Below, one piece after another: positions 23,896-33,498 of a stretch of 64,000 nt of DNA. The notes under the pieces were generated by a model. That model was not told where the DNA came from. It saw only the letters and a list, made by a program, of their open reading frames with translations, and searched no databases. Both the position numbers and the translations under genes were made by a program. Source of the DNA: Escherichia marmotae (GTDB taxonomy: Bacteria > Pseudomonadota > Gammaproteobacteria > Enterobacterales > Enterobacteriaceae); assembly GCF_002900365.1 (NCBI RefSeq), contig NZ_CP025979.1, positions 4,030,001 through 4,094,000 on the forward strand, given 5' to 3'. How positions within the stretch are numbered: position 1 is the first letter of the stretch; each line of letters begins with the position of its first letter.

Positions 23896-26031
23896 ATGAA
23901 ATCAATGAGTATTGCCGCCAGTAGTGAACTGGTTTCCCGAATTTCTACCCATCGTCGCGTGGTGGCGCTGGAAGATACTGATTTTACGGACGTCGCGGCA
24001 GTCGTCATTACCGCTGCGGATAGCCGCAGTGGCATTCTTGCGTTACTTAAACGCACTGGTTTTCATCTACCGGTGTTTTTGTATTCCGAACAGATTGTTG
24101 AATTGCCTGCGGGCGTCGCGGCGGTAATCAATGGCAACGAGCAGCAGTGGCTGGAGCTGGAATCTGCAGCCTGCCAGTACGAAGAAAACGTGTTGCCGCC
24201 GTTTTATGACACGCTGACGCAATATGTTGAGATGGGCAACAGCACTTTTGCTTGCCCGGGTCATCAACATGGCGCGTTCTTTAAAAAGCATCCTGCGGGG
24301 CGTCATTTTTACAATTTCTTCGGTGAGAACGTTTTTCGTGCCGATATGTGCAACGCCGATGTGAAACTGGGCGATCTGCTTATTCATGAAGGCTCAGCGA
24401 AGGATGCGCAGAAGTTTGCGGCCAAAGTGTTTCATGCTGATAAAACCTATTTTGTGCTTAACGGCACTTCGGCAGCAAACAAAGTGGTTACCAATGCGCT
24501 GTTAACGCGTGGCGATCTGGTACTGTTCGATCGTAACAATCATAAGTCGAATCATCACGGTGCATTGATTCAGGCTGGGGCGACGCCGGTGTATCTGGAA
24601 GCCGCGCGTAACCCGTTCGGTTTTATCGGCGGTATTGATGCGCATTGTTTTAATGAAGACTATTTGCGCCAGCAAATTCGTGAAGTGGCACCAGAAAAAG
24701 CCGAACTACCGCGCCCGTTTCGCCTGGCAATTATTCAGTTAGGAACTTATGACGGTACTATCTATAACGCTCGCCAGGTGATCGAGACCATTGGGCATTT
24801 GTGCGATTACATTCTGTTTGATTCCGCGTGGGTCGGTTACGAGCAGTTTATTCCGATGATGGCAGATAGCTCGCCGTTACTGTTAGAACTTAACGAAAAC
24901 GATCCGGGGATCTTTGTTACCCAGTCGGTGCACAAACAGCAGGCGGGATTCTCGCAGACTTCGCAGATCCACAAAAAAGATAACCATATTCGCGGGCAGG
25001 CGCGCTTTTGCCCGCATAAGCGGTTGAATAATGCCTTTATGCTCCACGCCTCCACCAGTCCGTTCTATCCGCTGTTTGCTGCGCTGGACGTTAACGCCAA
25101 AATCCATGAAGGGGAGAGCGGTCGTCGACTGTGGGCGGAGTGTGTTGAGTTGGGCATTGAAGCGCGCAAGGCGATTCTTGCACGCTGTAAGCTGTTTCGC
25201 CCGTTTATCCCGCCCGTTGTTGGTGGCAAATTGTGGCAGGATTATCCGACGTCAGTATTGGCCAGCGACCGTCGCTTCTTCAGTTTTGAACCGGGGGCGA
25301 ATTGGCACGGCTTTGAGGGATATGCCGCAGATCAGTATTTTGTTGATCCGTGCAAGCTGCTACTGACCACGCCCGGTATCGATGCCGAAACCGGTGAATA
25401 TAGCGACTTTGGTATTCCTGCGACGATTCTGGCGCACTATCTGCGTGAGAATGGCATTGTGCCGGAAAAGTGCGATCTCAACTCTATTCTGTTCTTATTA
25501 ACCCCGGCGGAGAGCCACGAGAAGCTGGCACAACTGGTTGCAATGTTGGCACAGTTTGAACAGCATATTGAGGATGACTCGCCACTGGCTGAGGTGTTGC
25601 CGAGCGTTTATAACAAATATCCGGTGCGCTATCGCGACTATACCCTGTGCCAGTTGTGTCAGGAGATGCACGATCTGTATGTCAGTTTCGACGTCAAAGA
25701 CCTGCAAAAAGCGATGTTCCGCCAACAGAGTTTCCCGCCTGTAGTGATGAATCCCCAGGATGCGCATAGCGCCTATATTCGTGGTGAAGTGGAGTTAGTG
25801 CGTATTCGTGATGCCGAAGGGCGGGTTGCGGCGGAAGGCGCGCTGCCGTATCCACCTGGCGTGCTTTGCGTGGTGCCGGGGGAGGTATGGGGAGGCGCGG
25901 TACAGCGTTATTTTCTCGCACTGGAAGAAGGCGTGAATTTGTTGCCGGGGTTTTCGCCGGAGCTACAAGGTGTCTATAGCGAAACCGATGCCGACGGCAT
26001 GAAACGTTTATACGGTTATGTGTTGAAGTGA
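23896..26031 (+). CDS. speC: constitutive ornithine decarboxylase
   Basis: Makes putrescine from ornithine in the cytoplasm. The start at 23896 gives 711 residues, the K-12 SpeC length; the upstream in-phase ATG at 23812 would add 28 residues. Domains: N-terminal wing (1-105), PLP-binding core with TFACPGHQHGAFF, NGTSAANK, FDSAWVGYEQF and the PLP lysine in VTQSVHKQQAG (about residue 355), and the C-terminal domain. It opposes nupG across a shared terminator. Substitutions relative to K-12 (for example IREVAPEKAELPRPF) are conservative. Confidence 0.96.
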   Translation: MKSMSIAASSELVSRISTHRRVVALEDTDFTDVAAVVITAADSRSGILALLKRTGFHLPVFLYSEQIVELPAGVAAVINGNEQQWLELESAACQYEENVLPPFYDTLTQYVEMGNSTFACPGHQHGAFFKKHPAGRHFYNFFGENVFRADMCNADVKLGDLLIHEGSAKDAQKFAAKVFHADKTYFVLNGTSAANKVVTNALLTRGDLVLFDRNNHKSNHHGALIQAGATPVYLEAARNPFGFIGGIDAHCFNEDYLRQQIREVAPEKAELPRPFRLAIIQLGTYDGTIYNARQVIETIGHLCDYILFDSAWVGYEQFIPMMADSSPLLLELNENDPGIFVTQSVHKQQAGFSQTSQIHKKDNHIRGQARFCPHKRLNNAFMLHASTSPFYPLFAALDVNAKIHEGESGRRLWAECVELGIEARKAILARCKLFRPFIPPVVGGKLWQDYPTSVLASDRRFFSFEPGANWHGFEGYAADQYFVDPCKLLLTTPGIDAETGEYSDFGIPATILAHYLRENGIVPEKCDLNSILFLLTPAESHEKLAQLVAMLAQFEQHIEDDSPLAEVLPSVYNKYPVRYRDYTLCQLCQEMHDLYVSFDVKDLQKAMFRQQSFPPVVMNPQDAHSAYIRGEVELVRIRDAEGRVAAEGALPYPPGVLCVVPGEVWGGAVQRYFLALEEGVNLLPGFSPELQGVYSETDADGMKRLYGYVLK

Positions 26032-26035
26032 GAAC

Positions 26036-26070
26036 AAAAAAACGGGCTACCAGATGGTAGCCCGTTTTTC
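26036..26070. terminator. bidirectional terminator speC/nupG
   Basis: A 10-bp perfect stem (AACGGGCTAC/GTAGCCCGTT) with a 6-nt loop, flanked by A-runs on the left and T-runs on the right, serving both convergent genes. Confidence 0.93.
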
Positions 26071-26079
26071 TTGGCGTAA

Positions 26080-27336
26080 TTAGTGGTTAACCGTCTGTGT
26101 GCCCGCCGGGACACGAACGTGTTTGTATTTGAACATCGCCATGAACGCGAAGGCCAGAACCACGGAGTAACCTGCGAAAATCAGCCATACGGTCTGCCAG
26201 TCGGTAATGCCGTTTTGGGTATACATCTCAACCACTTTACCGCTCACAATACCGCCGAGGATACAGCCGAAGCCGTTGGTCATCATCAGGAACATCCCCT
26301 GCGCACTGGCGCGAATTGCCGGGCTAACTTCTTTTTCCACAAACACCGAACCAGAGATGTTGAAGAAGTCGAATGCGCAGCCGTAGACAATCATTGACAG
26401 CACCAGCAGTACAGTACCGAACGGAGTCGGGTCGCCGTAGGCAAACAGCGCAAAACGCAGTATCCACGCCACAATACTGATCATCATTACGTTCTTAATA
26501 CCGTAGCGGCTTAAGAAGAACGGGATAGTCAGAATGAACAGCGTTTCAGAGATTTGCGAAATCGACATGATGATTGACGCATGTTGCACGATAAAGCTGC
26601 TGGCGAACATCGGATCTTTGTCGAAGCTGTGCAGGAAGGTATTACCGAACATGTTGGTAATCTGCAGTTCCGCGCCCAGCAGCATCGAGAAGATGAAGAA
26701 AATCGCCATACGCTTGTTTTTAAACAGCGCGAATGCATCAAGCCCCAGCAAAGTCGTCCAGCTCTGATTCGCTTGCTGTTTAGCAACCGGAATATACGGC
26801 AGCGTAAAGGTAAACAGCACCAGAACGGCGGAAAGGGCTGCGCCAATATACAGTTGCATGTGGCTTAGTTCGAAGCCTGACAGGCTCACCACCCACATCG
26901 CCATAATAAAACCGATGGTGCCCCAGATACGGATTGGCGGGAAATCAGTAACGATATCCAGCCCCGCGTTTTGCAGGCGATAGTAAGAGATGGTGTTGAT
27001 TAACCCAAGTGTTGGCATATAGGCAAACGAGTTAATCAGGATAACGAGGAACATCGCCTCCGGCGTGGTAACTTGCGCCGCCATGAAGAGAGTAATTGCG
27101 CCGATGGTGTGACAAATGGCATATACCCATTTCGCACTTAACCATTTGTCGGCCACAATCCCCAGCAAAGCAGGCATAAAGACCGCTGCGATACCCAGTG
27201 AACTATAAACTGCGCCAATAGAAGCACCGTCGAACTTCAGGGTAACGAACATATATGAGCCGAGGGTCGTTAGCCAACTTCCCCACAGGCAGAACTGCAG
27301 AAAAGAGAGGATTTTCAGCTGCAGCTTAAGATTCAT
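26080..27336 (-). CDS. nupG: nucleoside:H+ symporter NupG
   Basis: A 418-residue major-facilitator protein with 12 membrane segments, the same length as K-12 NupG when started at 27336 (the track of upstream codons to 27396 is not needed). It imports most nucleosides with protons. Recognisable blocks are FLQFCLWGSWLTTLGSYMF, TDFPPIRIWGTIGFI and EKEVSPAIRASAQGMFLM. Expression in E. coli is controlled by CRP, CytR and DeoR; a CRP-like site is seen upstream. Intact. Confidence 0.96.
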   Translation of the reverse strand: MNLKLQLKILSFLQFCLWGSWLTTLGSYMFVTLKFDGASIGAVYSSLGIAAVFMPALLGIVADKWLSAKWVYAICHTIGAITLFMAAQVTTPEAMFLVILINSFAYMPTLGLINTISYYRLQNAGLDIVTDFPPIRIWGTIGFIMAMWVVSLSGFELSHMQLYIGAALSAVLVLFTFTLPYIPVAKQQANQSWTTLLGLDAFALFKNKRMAIFFIFSMLLGAELQITNMFGNTFLHSFDKDPMFASSFIVQHASIIMSISQISETLFILTIPFFLSRYGIKNVMMISIVAWILRFALFAYGDPTPFGTVLLVLSMIVYGCAFDFFNISGSVFVEKEVSPAIRASAQGMFLMMTNGFGCILGGIVSGKVVEMYTQNGITDWQTVWLIFAGYSVVLAFAFMAMFKYKHVRVPAGTQTVNH

Positions 27337-27483
27337 GTTAATTTCCTCACATCGTGATGCGGATGAGTGTTTTAAAAAGCACATTTGACCGTGCAAGATG
27401 ATGCGATTCTATCAACTTCGCTGACTGTTTTTTTGTCATCCGTAGCAAATAATTGCAAATAATCTCAATTTGCAAGGCGAAAT

Positions 27484-27499
27484 TGTGAAGCGTGTAACA
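27484..27499. promoter_or_regulatory. candidate CRP site upstream of nupG
   Basis: TGTGA-AGCGTG-TAACA matches the CRP consensus (TGTGA-N6-TCACA) at nine of ten key bases and lies about 150 bp upstream of nupG, whose K-12 promoter is known to use CRP and CytR. Confidence 0.5.
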
Positions 27500-27535
27500 C
27501 TTTGCCTCGAAGTAATGTCAGAGGCAAAGGTGAAA

Positions 27536-28615
27536 TTATCGACGGCGGTAAGATTTCTGCGCCATGTTCACTTTATAGAGATAGCGGCGAGATTCCGCAG
27601 AAGGATGGCGGGTCGTCAAAGTCTGATAAACATCACCTGGCGTCATGGTGTTAATAATATTAGCTGCCTGAATTTTATCATTCGAGAAAACACGTAACAC
27701 GCTGCCAGCGCCGCCGTTATAGGCGGTGATGACGGCATAACTCCGCGACGTTGGGTTATCAATGTCGCCGAGATAAACATTATTCAGCATCGCCAGATAT
27801 GCGGTGCCGGTATCAATGTTGCTGGCAGGATCGAACAAGAAACTGCGGCCAGGTATGCCGGATTTCCCCTGTGAGCGGAACACGTCTTTCCCGGCGGTGT
27901 GCTGTACTACCTGCATTAATCCCAGCGCATCGGAACGGCTGACCGCATACGGGTTAAATGAGGATTCGGTTTGCATAATCGCCAGAATTAATGACTCATC
28001 GACACCATATTTTCGTGACGCCTGGCGAACCATACCGAGATATTTATGCGCACGTTTATCAAGGTGGTTCGGCACCATATTAATGGTTACGCTGTAGATA
28101 ATACGCAGCCCGTTGCTGCGGCTTTTGAGGCGGTTTTTCAGCAGATAATCCGCGAAATTGCTCGCGCGACCTTCCCAACGAATTGGCTGCCCGGTGTTGT
28201 CTACTACCTGACCATAAAGGAAAGGTTCTTTTGATATCGTAATATCATCAACATCGGAATAGAGATCGACCGACCCCGGATCGTCACCCATCAGTAACGT
28301 TTTGATAATTGCCCGGCGCAGGTGTGCGACAGGTTCCGTCCCGGCGATGGTTTCGATAGTGATCGTACCATCATCAAAGTTGATGTGGCTGCGGGTTTGA
28401 TATTGATCGGTGTATTTCACGTAGCCCTTAGGACCGGCGATCACCACCTCTTTGAATCCCCAGATGTTTTCAATATTGTGGGCAAATTGCCCCATCAGAA
28501 TATCAAAACCGTTGGTATCTTTGACCCAGGCTTCATTATAGGTATCGCCTTTTTTGGTCGTCGAACAGGAGATGAGCAACGGCGCAATCAAAGCCAGCGC
28601 GAGATATTTTTTCAT
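27536..28615 (-). CDS. mltC: membrane-bound lytic transglycosylase C
   Basis: A 359-residue lipoprotein (start 28615; an extra ATG precedes it). Lipobox LLISC gives Cys16 as the lipidated residue. The N-terminal domain is followed by a C-terminal SLT domain with the catalytic Glu in MQTESSFNPYAVS, then SDALGLMQVV and ITAYNGGAGSVLRVF. It cleaves peptidoglycan to 1,6-anhydro-muropeptides at the outer membrane. Last gene of the mutY-yggX-mltC group upstream of nupG. Confidence 0.96.
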   Translation of the reverse strand: MKKYLALALIAPLLISCSTTKKGDTYNEAWVKDTNGFDILMGQFAHNIENIWGFKEVVIAGPKGYVKYTDQYQTRSHINFDDGTITIETIAGTEPVAHLRRAIIKTLLMGDDPGSVDLYSDVDDITISKEPFLYGQVVDNTGQPIRWEGRASNFADYLLKNRLKSRSNGLRIIYSVTINMVPNHLDKRAHKYLGMVRQASRKYGVDESLILAIMQTESSFNPYAVSRSDALGLMQVVQHTAGKDVFRSQGKSGIPGRSFLFDPASNIDTGTAYLAMLNNVYLGDIDNPTSRSYAVITAYNGGAGSVLRVFSNDKIQAANIINTMTPGDVYQTLTTRHPSAESRRYLYKVNMAQKSYRRR

Positions 28616-28681
28616 CATTCCGGGTGCGTGTTGTGTTTGTTTTTATGCAAGTTGCCGGAGGCGTGCTCCGGCAATGTCTTT

Positions 28682-28960
<279 letters not shown>

Positions 28961-28983
28961 TTATCCTCTTATCGACTCACGCG

Positions 28984-30036
28984 CTAAACCGGCGCGCCAG
29001 TGCGTAACTGCTGTAACAAACGCTCCACGGGAGCCGCCAGGCCAACTGACGGCGGTTGCGCTAAGTTATACCAGAGCGCATTGCCTTCATCCATGCAACC
29101 GGTGAATGACGACACGGGAAGCCACATAGGCACAATATCTAAATGGAAATGGCTGAAGGTATGACGAAACGCGGTGAGTTGCGTCAGGTGACCGGCGTTG
29201 ATCTGCCGTTGCGCCAGCCATTGCCGCATACTTTCTTCATCAGCAAACTGCGGGAAGCAGTATAAACCGCCCCACAATCCACTTGGCGGACGCTGCGCCA
29301 GAAATACTTCATTTTCGTGCTGTAACAGCAGAAAGTAGCCGGTGCGCTCCGGCAGCGTCTGTTTCGGTTTTTTGCCTGGATAAAGTGACCAGCTATCATT
29401 GGCCGCGGCAATGCAGCCGTTTTGTAGCGGGCAGAGCGAACACTTTGGCTTCGAGCGCGTGCAGATCATCGCGCCTAAATCCATCATCGCCTGATTAAAC
29501 CGCTCCACACCGACGGCGGGCGTCACCTGTTCGCTCAAACTCCACAGTTTATTCTCGACCTCTTTTTTCCCTGGCCAGCCGCTTACAGCATAGCAGCGCG
29601 CCAGCACGCGTTTGACGTTACCGTCGAGAATCGGAAAGTGCTTACCCAGAGAAAGTGAGAGGATCGCGCCCGCGGTGGAACGCCCGACGCCCGGTAGTGC
29701 GGCGATTTCCTCAAAGGTTTCCGGGAATTTTCCGCCGTGCAAGGTGGCAACTTGCTGTGCCGCTTTATGTAGATTGCGCGCGCGGGCGTAATAGCCAAGC
29801 CCGGTCCATAAGTGGAGAACTTCATCCAGCGGCGCATTGGCGAGATCGGTCACCGTCGGGAAGCGCGCCATAAAGCGTTCAAAATAGGGGATAACAGTCG
29901 CAACCTGAGTTTGTTGCAACATCACTTCTGAGAGCCATACTTTGTAGGGCGTCTTGTCAATTTGCCAGGGCAGGGTTTTCCGCCCGTATTTATCGTACCA
30001 GTCCAGAACCTGGGCTGAAAATTGCGACGCTTGCAT
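28984..30036 (-). CDS. mutY: adenine DNA glycosylase MutY
   Basis: A 350-residue glycosylase that removes adenine opposite 8-oxoguanine. The start at 30036 matches the K-12 protein. Seen: the HhH motif LPGVGRSTAGAIL, catalytic Glu in SEVMLQQTQ, Asp in ILDGNVKRVLAR, the 4Fe-4S ligands CTRSKPKCSLCPLQNGC, and a C-terminal NUDIX-like 8-oxoG recognition domain (GLWGGLYCFPQF). Divergent from trmB. Confidence 0.96.
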   Translation of the reverse strand: MQASQFSAQVLDWYDKYGRKTLPWQIDKTPYKVWLSEVMLQQTQVATVIPYFERFMARFPTVTDLANAPLDEVLHLWTGLGYYARARNLHKAAQQVATLHGGKFPETFEEIAALPGVGRSTAGAILSLSLGKHFPILDGNVKRVLARCYAVSGWPGKKEVENKLWSLSEQVTPAVGVERFNQAMMDLGAMICTRSKPKCSLCPLQNGCIAAANDSWSLYPGKKPKQTLPERTGYFLLLQHENEVFLAQRPPSGLWGGLYCFPQFADEESMRQWLAQRQINAGHLTQLTAFRHTFSHFHLDIVPMWLPVSSFTGCMDEGNALWYNLAQPPSVGLAAPVERLLQQLRTGAPV

Positions 30037-30196
30037 GGTCACCAAATTCACAGTTGTTGGGGGCAAGATTGCAGCACAGTGACGACAGGGTGTAAACCGG
30101 AACTTTCCGCAGCCACGGCCTTATCATGCTTGCATCCGGCAACTAACTTTGGATAATGCCCGTTTTCAGAACACTTTCACAAGCGACTAAATCTTT

Positions 30197-30916
30197 ATGA
30201 AAAACGACGTCATCTCACCGGAATTTGATGAAAACGGCCGTCCTCTGCGCCGTATCCGTAGTTTTGTACGCCGCCAGGGGCGACTGACCAAAGGCCAGGA
30301 ACATGCGCTGGAAAACTACTGGCCGGTGATGGGCGTTGAGTTCAGCGAAGATATGCTGGATTTCCCGACGCTGTTTGGCCGTGAAGCGCCGGTGACGCTT
30401 GAGATTGGTTTTGGCATGGGTGCTTCGCTGGTGGCAATGGCGAAAGAGCGTCCGGAGCAGGATTTCCTCGGCATTGAAGTGCATTCGCCGGGCGTTGGCG
30501 CTTGCCTGGCTTCCGCGCATGAAGAGGGGCTGAGCAATCTGCGCGTGATGTGTCATGACGCGGTCGAAGTGCTGCATAAAATGATTCCTGACAATTCATT
30601 GAGCATGGTTCAGCTCTTTTTCCCTGACCCGTGGCACAAAGCACGTCATAATAAACGCCGTATCGTTCAGGTGCCGTTTGCTGAACTGGTAAAAAGCAAA
30701 CTGCAACTGGGGGGCGTATTCCATATGGCGACCGACTGGGAACCTTATGCGGAACATATGCTCGAAGTGATGTCTTCCATTGACGGTTATAAAAACCTGT
30801 CAGAAAGTAACGATTACGTACCGCGCCCGGAATCACGTCCGGTGACGAAATTTGAACAACGTGGTCATCGTCTTGGTCACGGAGTATGGGACTTAATGTT
30901 CGAGAGGGTGAAATAA
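30197..30916 (+). CDS. trmB: tRNA (guanine-N7)-methyltransferase
   Basis: A 239-residue SAM-dependent enzyme that methylates G46 in the tRNA variable loop. Visible: SAM-binding LEIGFGMGASL, the Asp-containing FFPDPWHKARHNKRR active-site region and ATDWEPYAEHM. Same length as in K-12. The TAA stop shares its last base with the yggL ATG (TAATG), so the two genes are translationally coupled. Confidence 0.96.
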   Translation: MKNDVISPEFDENGRPLRRIRSFVRRQGRLTKGQEHALENYWPVMGVEFSEDMLDFPTLFGREAPVTLEIGFGMGASLVAMAKERPEQDFLGIEVHSPGVGACLASAHEEGLSNLRVMCHDAVEVLHKMIPDNSLSMVQLFFPDPWHKARHNKRRIVQVPFAELVKSKLQLGGVFHMATDWEPYAEHMLEVMSSIDGYKNLSESNDYVPRPESRPVTKFEQRGHRLGHGVWDLMFERVK

Positions 30917-31242
30917 TGGCAAAGAACCGTAGCCGTCGTCTGCGTAAAAAAATGCACATCGACGAATTCCAGGAATTAGGATTTTCGGTGGCATGGCGAT
31001 TCCCGGAAGGTACATCGGAAGAACAGATTGATAAAACCGTTGATGATTTTATTAACGAGGTTGTCGAACCGAACAAGCTGGCTTTTGACGGCAGCGGTTA
31101 TCTGGCCTGGGAAGGTCTGATCTGCATGCAGGAAATTGGCAAATGTACCGAAGAACATCAGGCGATTGTGCGTAAGTGGCTGGAAGAGCGCAAACTGGAT
31201 GAGGTACGCGCCAGCGAACTTTTCGACGTTTGGTGGGACTAA
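30916..31242 (+). CDS. yggL: DUF469 protein YggL
   Basis: A 108-residue cytoplasmic protein, K-12 length, starting MAKNRSRRLRKKMHIDEFQ. Proposed in E. coli to associate with ribosomes; the exact role is not settled. Translationally coupled to trmB. Intact. Confidence 0.93.
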   Translation: MAKNRSRRLRKKMHIDEFQELGFSVAWRFPEGTSEEQIDKTVDDFINEVVEPNKLAFDGSGYLAWEGLICMQEIGKCTEEHQAIVRKWLEERKLDEVRASELFDVWWD

Positions 31243-31273
31243 GAAAGCATACGGGCGATGACAAACGCAAAAC

Positions 31274-31372
31274 TGCCTGATGCGCTACGCTTATCAGGCC
31301 TACAATGGGTATGCAATATATTGAGGTTGCACGATTGAGTAGGCCGGATAAGGCATTTACGCCGCATCCGGC
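31274..31372. repeat. REP pair (BIME)
   Basis: Two inverted REP units: TGCCTGATGCGCTACGCTTA.. at 31274 and TAGGCCGGATAAGGCATTTA.. ending GCCGCATCCGGC at 31372, separated by about 35 bp, between yggL and yggN. Confidence 0.9.
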
Positions 31373-31443
31373 ATGGACAATGCGCACTTTGTTATCAATC
31401 CGGGCCAGCAAATGCTGGCCTGATTTGTTCTTGAGGGAAGATT

Positions 31444-32163
31444 ATGATGCGCAAAATGCTGCTGGCGGCAGCACTTTCAGTAACGGCAATGACTGCTCAC
31501 GCCGACTACCAGTGCAGCGTCACACCGCGTGACGATGTGATTGTCAGCCCGCAAACCGTACAGGTGAAGGGCGAAAACGGCAATCTGGTGATCACGCCAG
31601 ACGGCAATGTGATGTACAACGGCAAGCAATATTCTCTGAGTGCCGCCCAGCGCGAGCAGGCGAAGGATTATCAGGCAGAACTGCGCAGCACGTTGCCGTG
31701 GATTGATGAAGGGACTAAGAGCCGCGTTGAGAAAGCCCGCGTCGCACTGGATAAAATTATCGTTCAGGAGATGGGTGAAAGCAGTAAAATGCGCAGCCGT
31801 CTGACCAAGCTCGATGCGCAGTTGAAAGAACAGATGAATCGCATTATTGAAACGCGCAGCGATGGCCTGACGTTCCACTATAAAGCCATTGATCAGGTTC
31901 GCGCCGAAGGCCAGCAACTAGTGAATCAGGCGATGGGTGGAATTTTGCAGGACAGCATTAATGAAATGGGCGCGAAAGCGGTACTGAAAAGCGGCGGTAA
32001 TCCGTTACAGAATGTGCTGGGAAGCCTGGGCGGTTTGCAATCCTCCATCCAAACCGAGTGGAAAAAGCAGGAAAAAGATTTCCAGCAGTTTGGCAAAGAT
32101 GTCTGTAGCCGTGTGGTGACCCTGGAAGATAGCCGCAAAGCCCTGGTTGGGAATTTGAAATAA
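31444..32163 (+). CDS. yggN: DUF2884 periplasmic protein YggN
   Basis: A 239-residue protein, same length as in K-12, with signal peptide MMRKMLLAAALSVTAMTAHA then DYQCSVTP. The mature part is largely helical with a Gly-rich region GGNPLQNVLGSLGGLQSS. Function unknown. Intact and close to the K-12 protein. Confidence 0.93.
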   Translation: MMRKMLLAAALSVTAMTAHADYQCSVTPRDDVIVSPQTVQVKGENGNLVITPDGNVMYNGKQYSLSAAQREQAKDYQAELRSTLPWIDEGTKSRVEKARVALDKIIVQEMGESSKMRSRLTKLDAQLKEQMNRIIETRSDGLTFHYKAIDQVRAEGQQLVNQAMGGILQDSINEMGAKAVLKSGGNPLQNVLGSLGGLQSSIQTEWKKQEKDFQQFGKDVCSRVVTLEDSRKALVGNLK

Positions 32164-32177
32164 TCTTCTATTTTAAG

Positions 32178-32204
32178 ACGGCATAATACTTTTTTATGCC
32201 GTTT
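32178..32204 (+). terminator. hairpin after yggN
   Basis: ACGGCATA/TATGCCGT stem with a T-rich 9-nt loop, 15 bp after the yggN stop; the T tract after it is short. Confidence 0.45.
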
Positions 32205-32267
32205 AATTCTTCGTTTTGTTACCTGCCTCTAACTTTATAGATCTCCAAAATCCATTCACGTTGTAAA

Positions 32268-32281
32268 TTGTTTAACGTCAA
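32268..32281 (+). promoter_or_regulatory. candidate FNR site of ansB
   Basis: TTGTT-TAAC-GTCAA resembles the FNR consensus TTGAT-N4-ATCAA and lies about 35 bp upstream of a GATAAT -10-like hexamer (32303-32308). K-12 ansB is activated anaerobically by FNR together with CRP. Confidence 0.6.
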
Positions 32282-32338
32282 ATTTCTTATACAAAGCTAA
32301 GGGATAATACGTAGCGTTCACGTAACTGGAGGAATGAA

Positions 32339-33382
32339 ATGGAGTTTTTCAGAAAGACGGCACTTGCCGCACTGGTTATGGGTTTTAGTGGTGCAGCATT
32401 AGCATTACCGAATATCACCATTTTAGCGACCGGCGGGACGATTGCCGGTGGTGGTGACTCCGCAACCAAATCTAACTACACAGCGGGTAAAGTTGGCGTA
32501 GAAAACCTGGTCAATGCGGTGCCGCAATTGAAGGACATTGCGAACGTTAAAGGCGAGCAGGTCGTTAACATCGGCTCCCAGGACATGAATGATAATGTCT
32601 GGCTGACACTGGCGAAAAAAATTAATACCGACTGCGATAAAACTGACGGCTTCGTCATTACTCACGGTACAGACACGATGGAAGAAACCGCTTACTTCCT
32701 CGATCTGACCGTAAAATGTGATAAGCCAGTAGTGATGGTCGGCGCAATGCGTCCGTCCACCTCCATGAGCGCAGACGGTCCATTCAACCTGTATAACGCG
32801 GTAGTGACCGCAGCAGATAAAGCCTCCGCTAACCGTGGCGTGCTGGTAGTGATGAACGACACCGTGCTGGATGGTCGTGTGACCAAAACCAACACTACCG
32901 ATGTAGCGACCTTCAAGTCTGTTAACTTCGGTCCACTGGGTTACATTCACAACGGTAAAATCGACTATCAGCGTACTCCGGCGCGTAAGCACACCAGCGA
33001 TACGCCGTTTGATGTCTCTAAGCTGAATGAACTGCCGAAAGTTGGTATCGTTTATAACTATGCTAACGCATCCGATCTTCCGGCAAAAGCACTGGTAGAT
33101 GCGGGCTATGACGGCATCGTTAGCGCCGGTGTGGGTAACGGTAACCTGTATAAAACCGTATTCGACACCCTGGCAACCGTGGCGAAAAACGGCACTGCGG
33201 TAGTGCGTTCTTCTCGCGTACCGACGGGCGCAACCACTCAGGATGCCGAAGTGGATGATGCGAAATACGGTTTCGTCGCCTCTGGTACGCTGAACCCGCA
33301 AAAAGCGCGCGTTCTGCTGCAACTGGCGCTGACGCAAACTAAAGATCCACAGCAGATCCAGCAGATTTTCAATCAGTACTAA
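32339..33382 (+). CDS. ansB: periplasmic L-asparaginase II (one Asp codon missing)
   Basis: Hydrolyses asparagine to aspartate and ammonia in the periplasm. The 22-residue signal peptide ends ALA, followed by LPNITILATGGTIAGGGD with catalytic Thr12 (mature numbering). Thr89/Asp90 are in THGTDTMEE. The protein is 347 residues; K-12 AnsB as I remember it is 348, reading LDGRDVTKTN where this window reads LDGRVTKTN. The lost Asp159 lies three residues before catalytic Lys162. The rest is highly conserved. Activity may be altered, which is untested. Confidence 0.95.
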   Translation: MEFFRKTALAALVMGFSGAALALPNITILATGGTIAGGGDSATKSNYTAGKVGVENLVNAVPQLKDIANVKGEQVVNIGSQDMNDNVWLTLAKKINTDCDKTDGFVITHGTDTMEETAYFLDLTVKCDKPVVMVGAMRPSTSMSADGPFNLYNAVVTAADKASANRGVLVVMNDTVLDGRVTKTNTTDVATFKSVNFGPLGYIHNGKIDYQRTPARKHTSDTPFDVSKLNELPKVGIVYNYANASDLPAKALVDAGYDGIVSAGVGNGNLYKTVFDTLATVAKNGTAVVRSSRVPTGATTQDAEVDDAKYGFVASGTLNPQKARVLLQLALTQTKDPQQIQQIFNQY

Positions 33383-33389
33383 TCGCCTC

Positions 33390-33415
33390 GCCCCGGTATC
33401 GTGCCGGGGCTTTCT
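33390..33415 (+). terminator. terminator after ansB
   Basis: GCCCCGG/CCGGGGC stem with a 7-nt loop followed by TTTCT, just after the ansB stop. Confidence 0.85.
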
Positions 33416-33498
33416 CACTTCAGACTCACGTCCATTGTCAATCATAATTATCATGATGATAATCACAGGAATAAATTATTCCATGCGAGACTTTCACT

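Noticed and set aside
28652..28674. Inverted repeat between yggX and mltC
   Set aside because: A T-run exists only on the strand opposite to these genes, so it is not a terminator for them.
31274..31372. Possible CRISPR-like repeats in several intergenic regions
   Set aside because: The repeats are inverted REP units with the PU consensus, not direct repeats with regular spacers.
32423..33466. 347-codon open frame antisense to ansB
   Set aside because: It mirrors the ansB codon pattern; high-bias genes commonly leave long antisense open frames.
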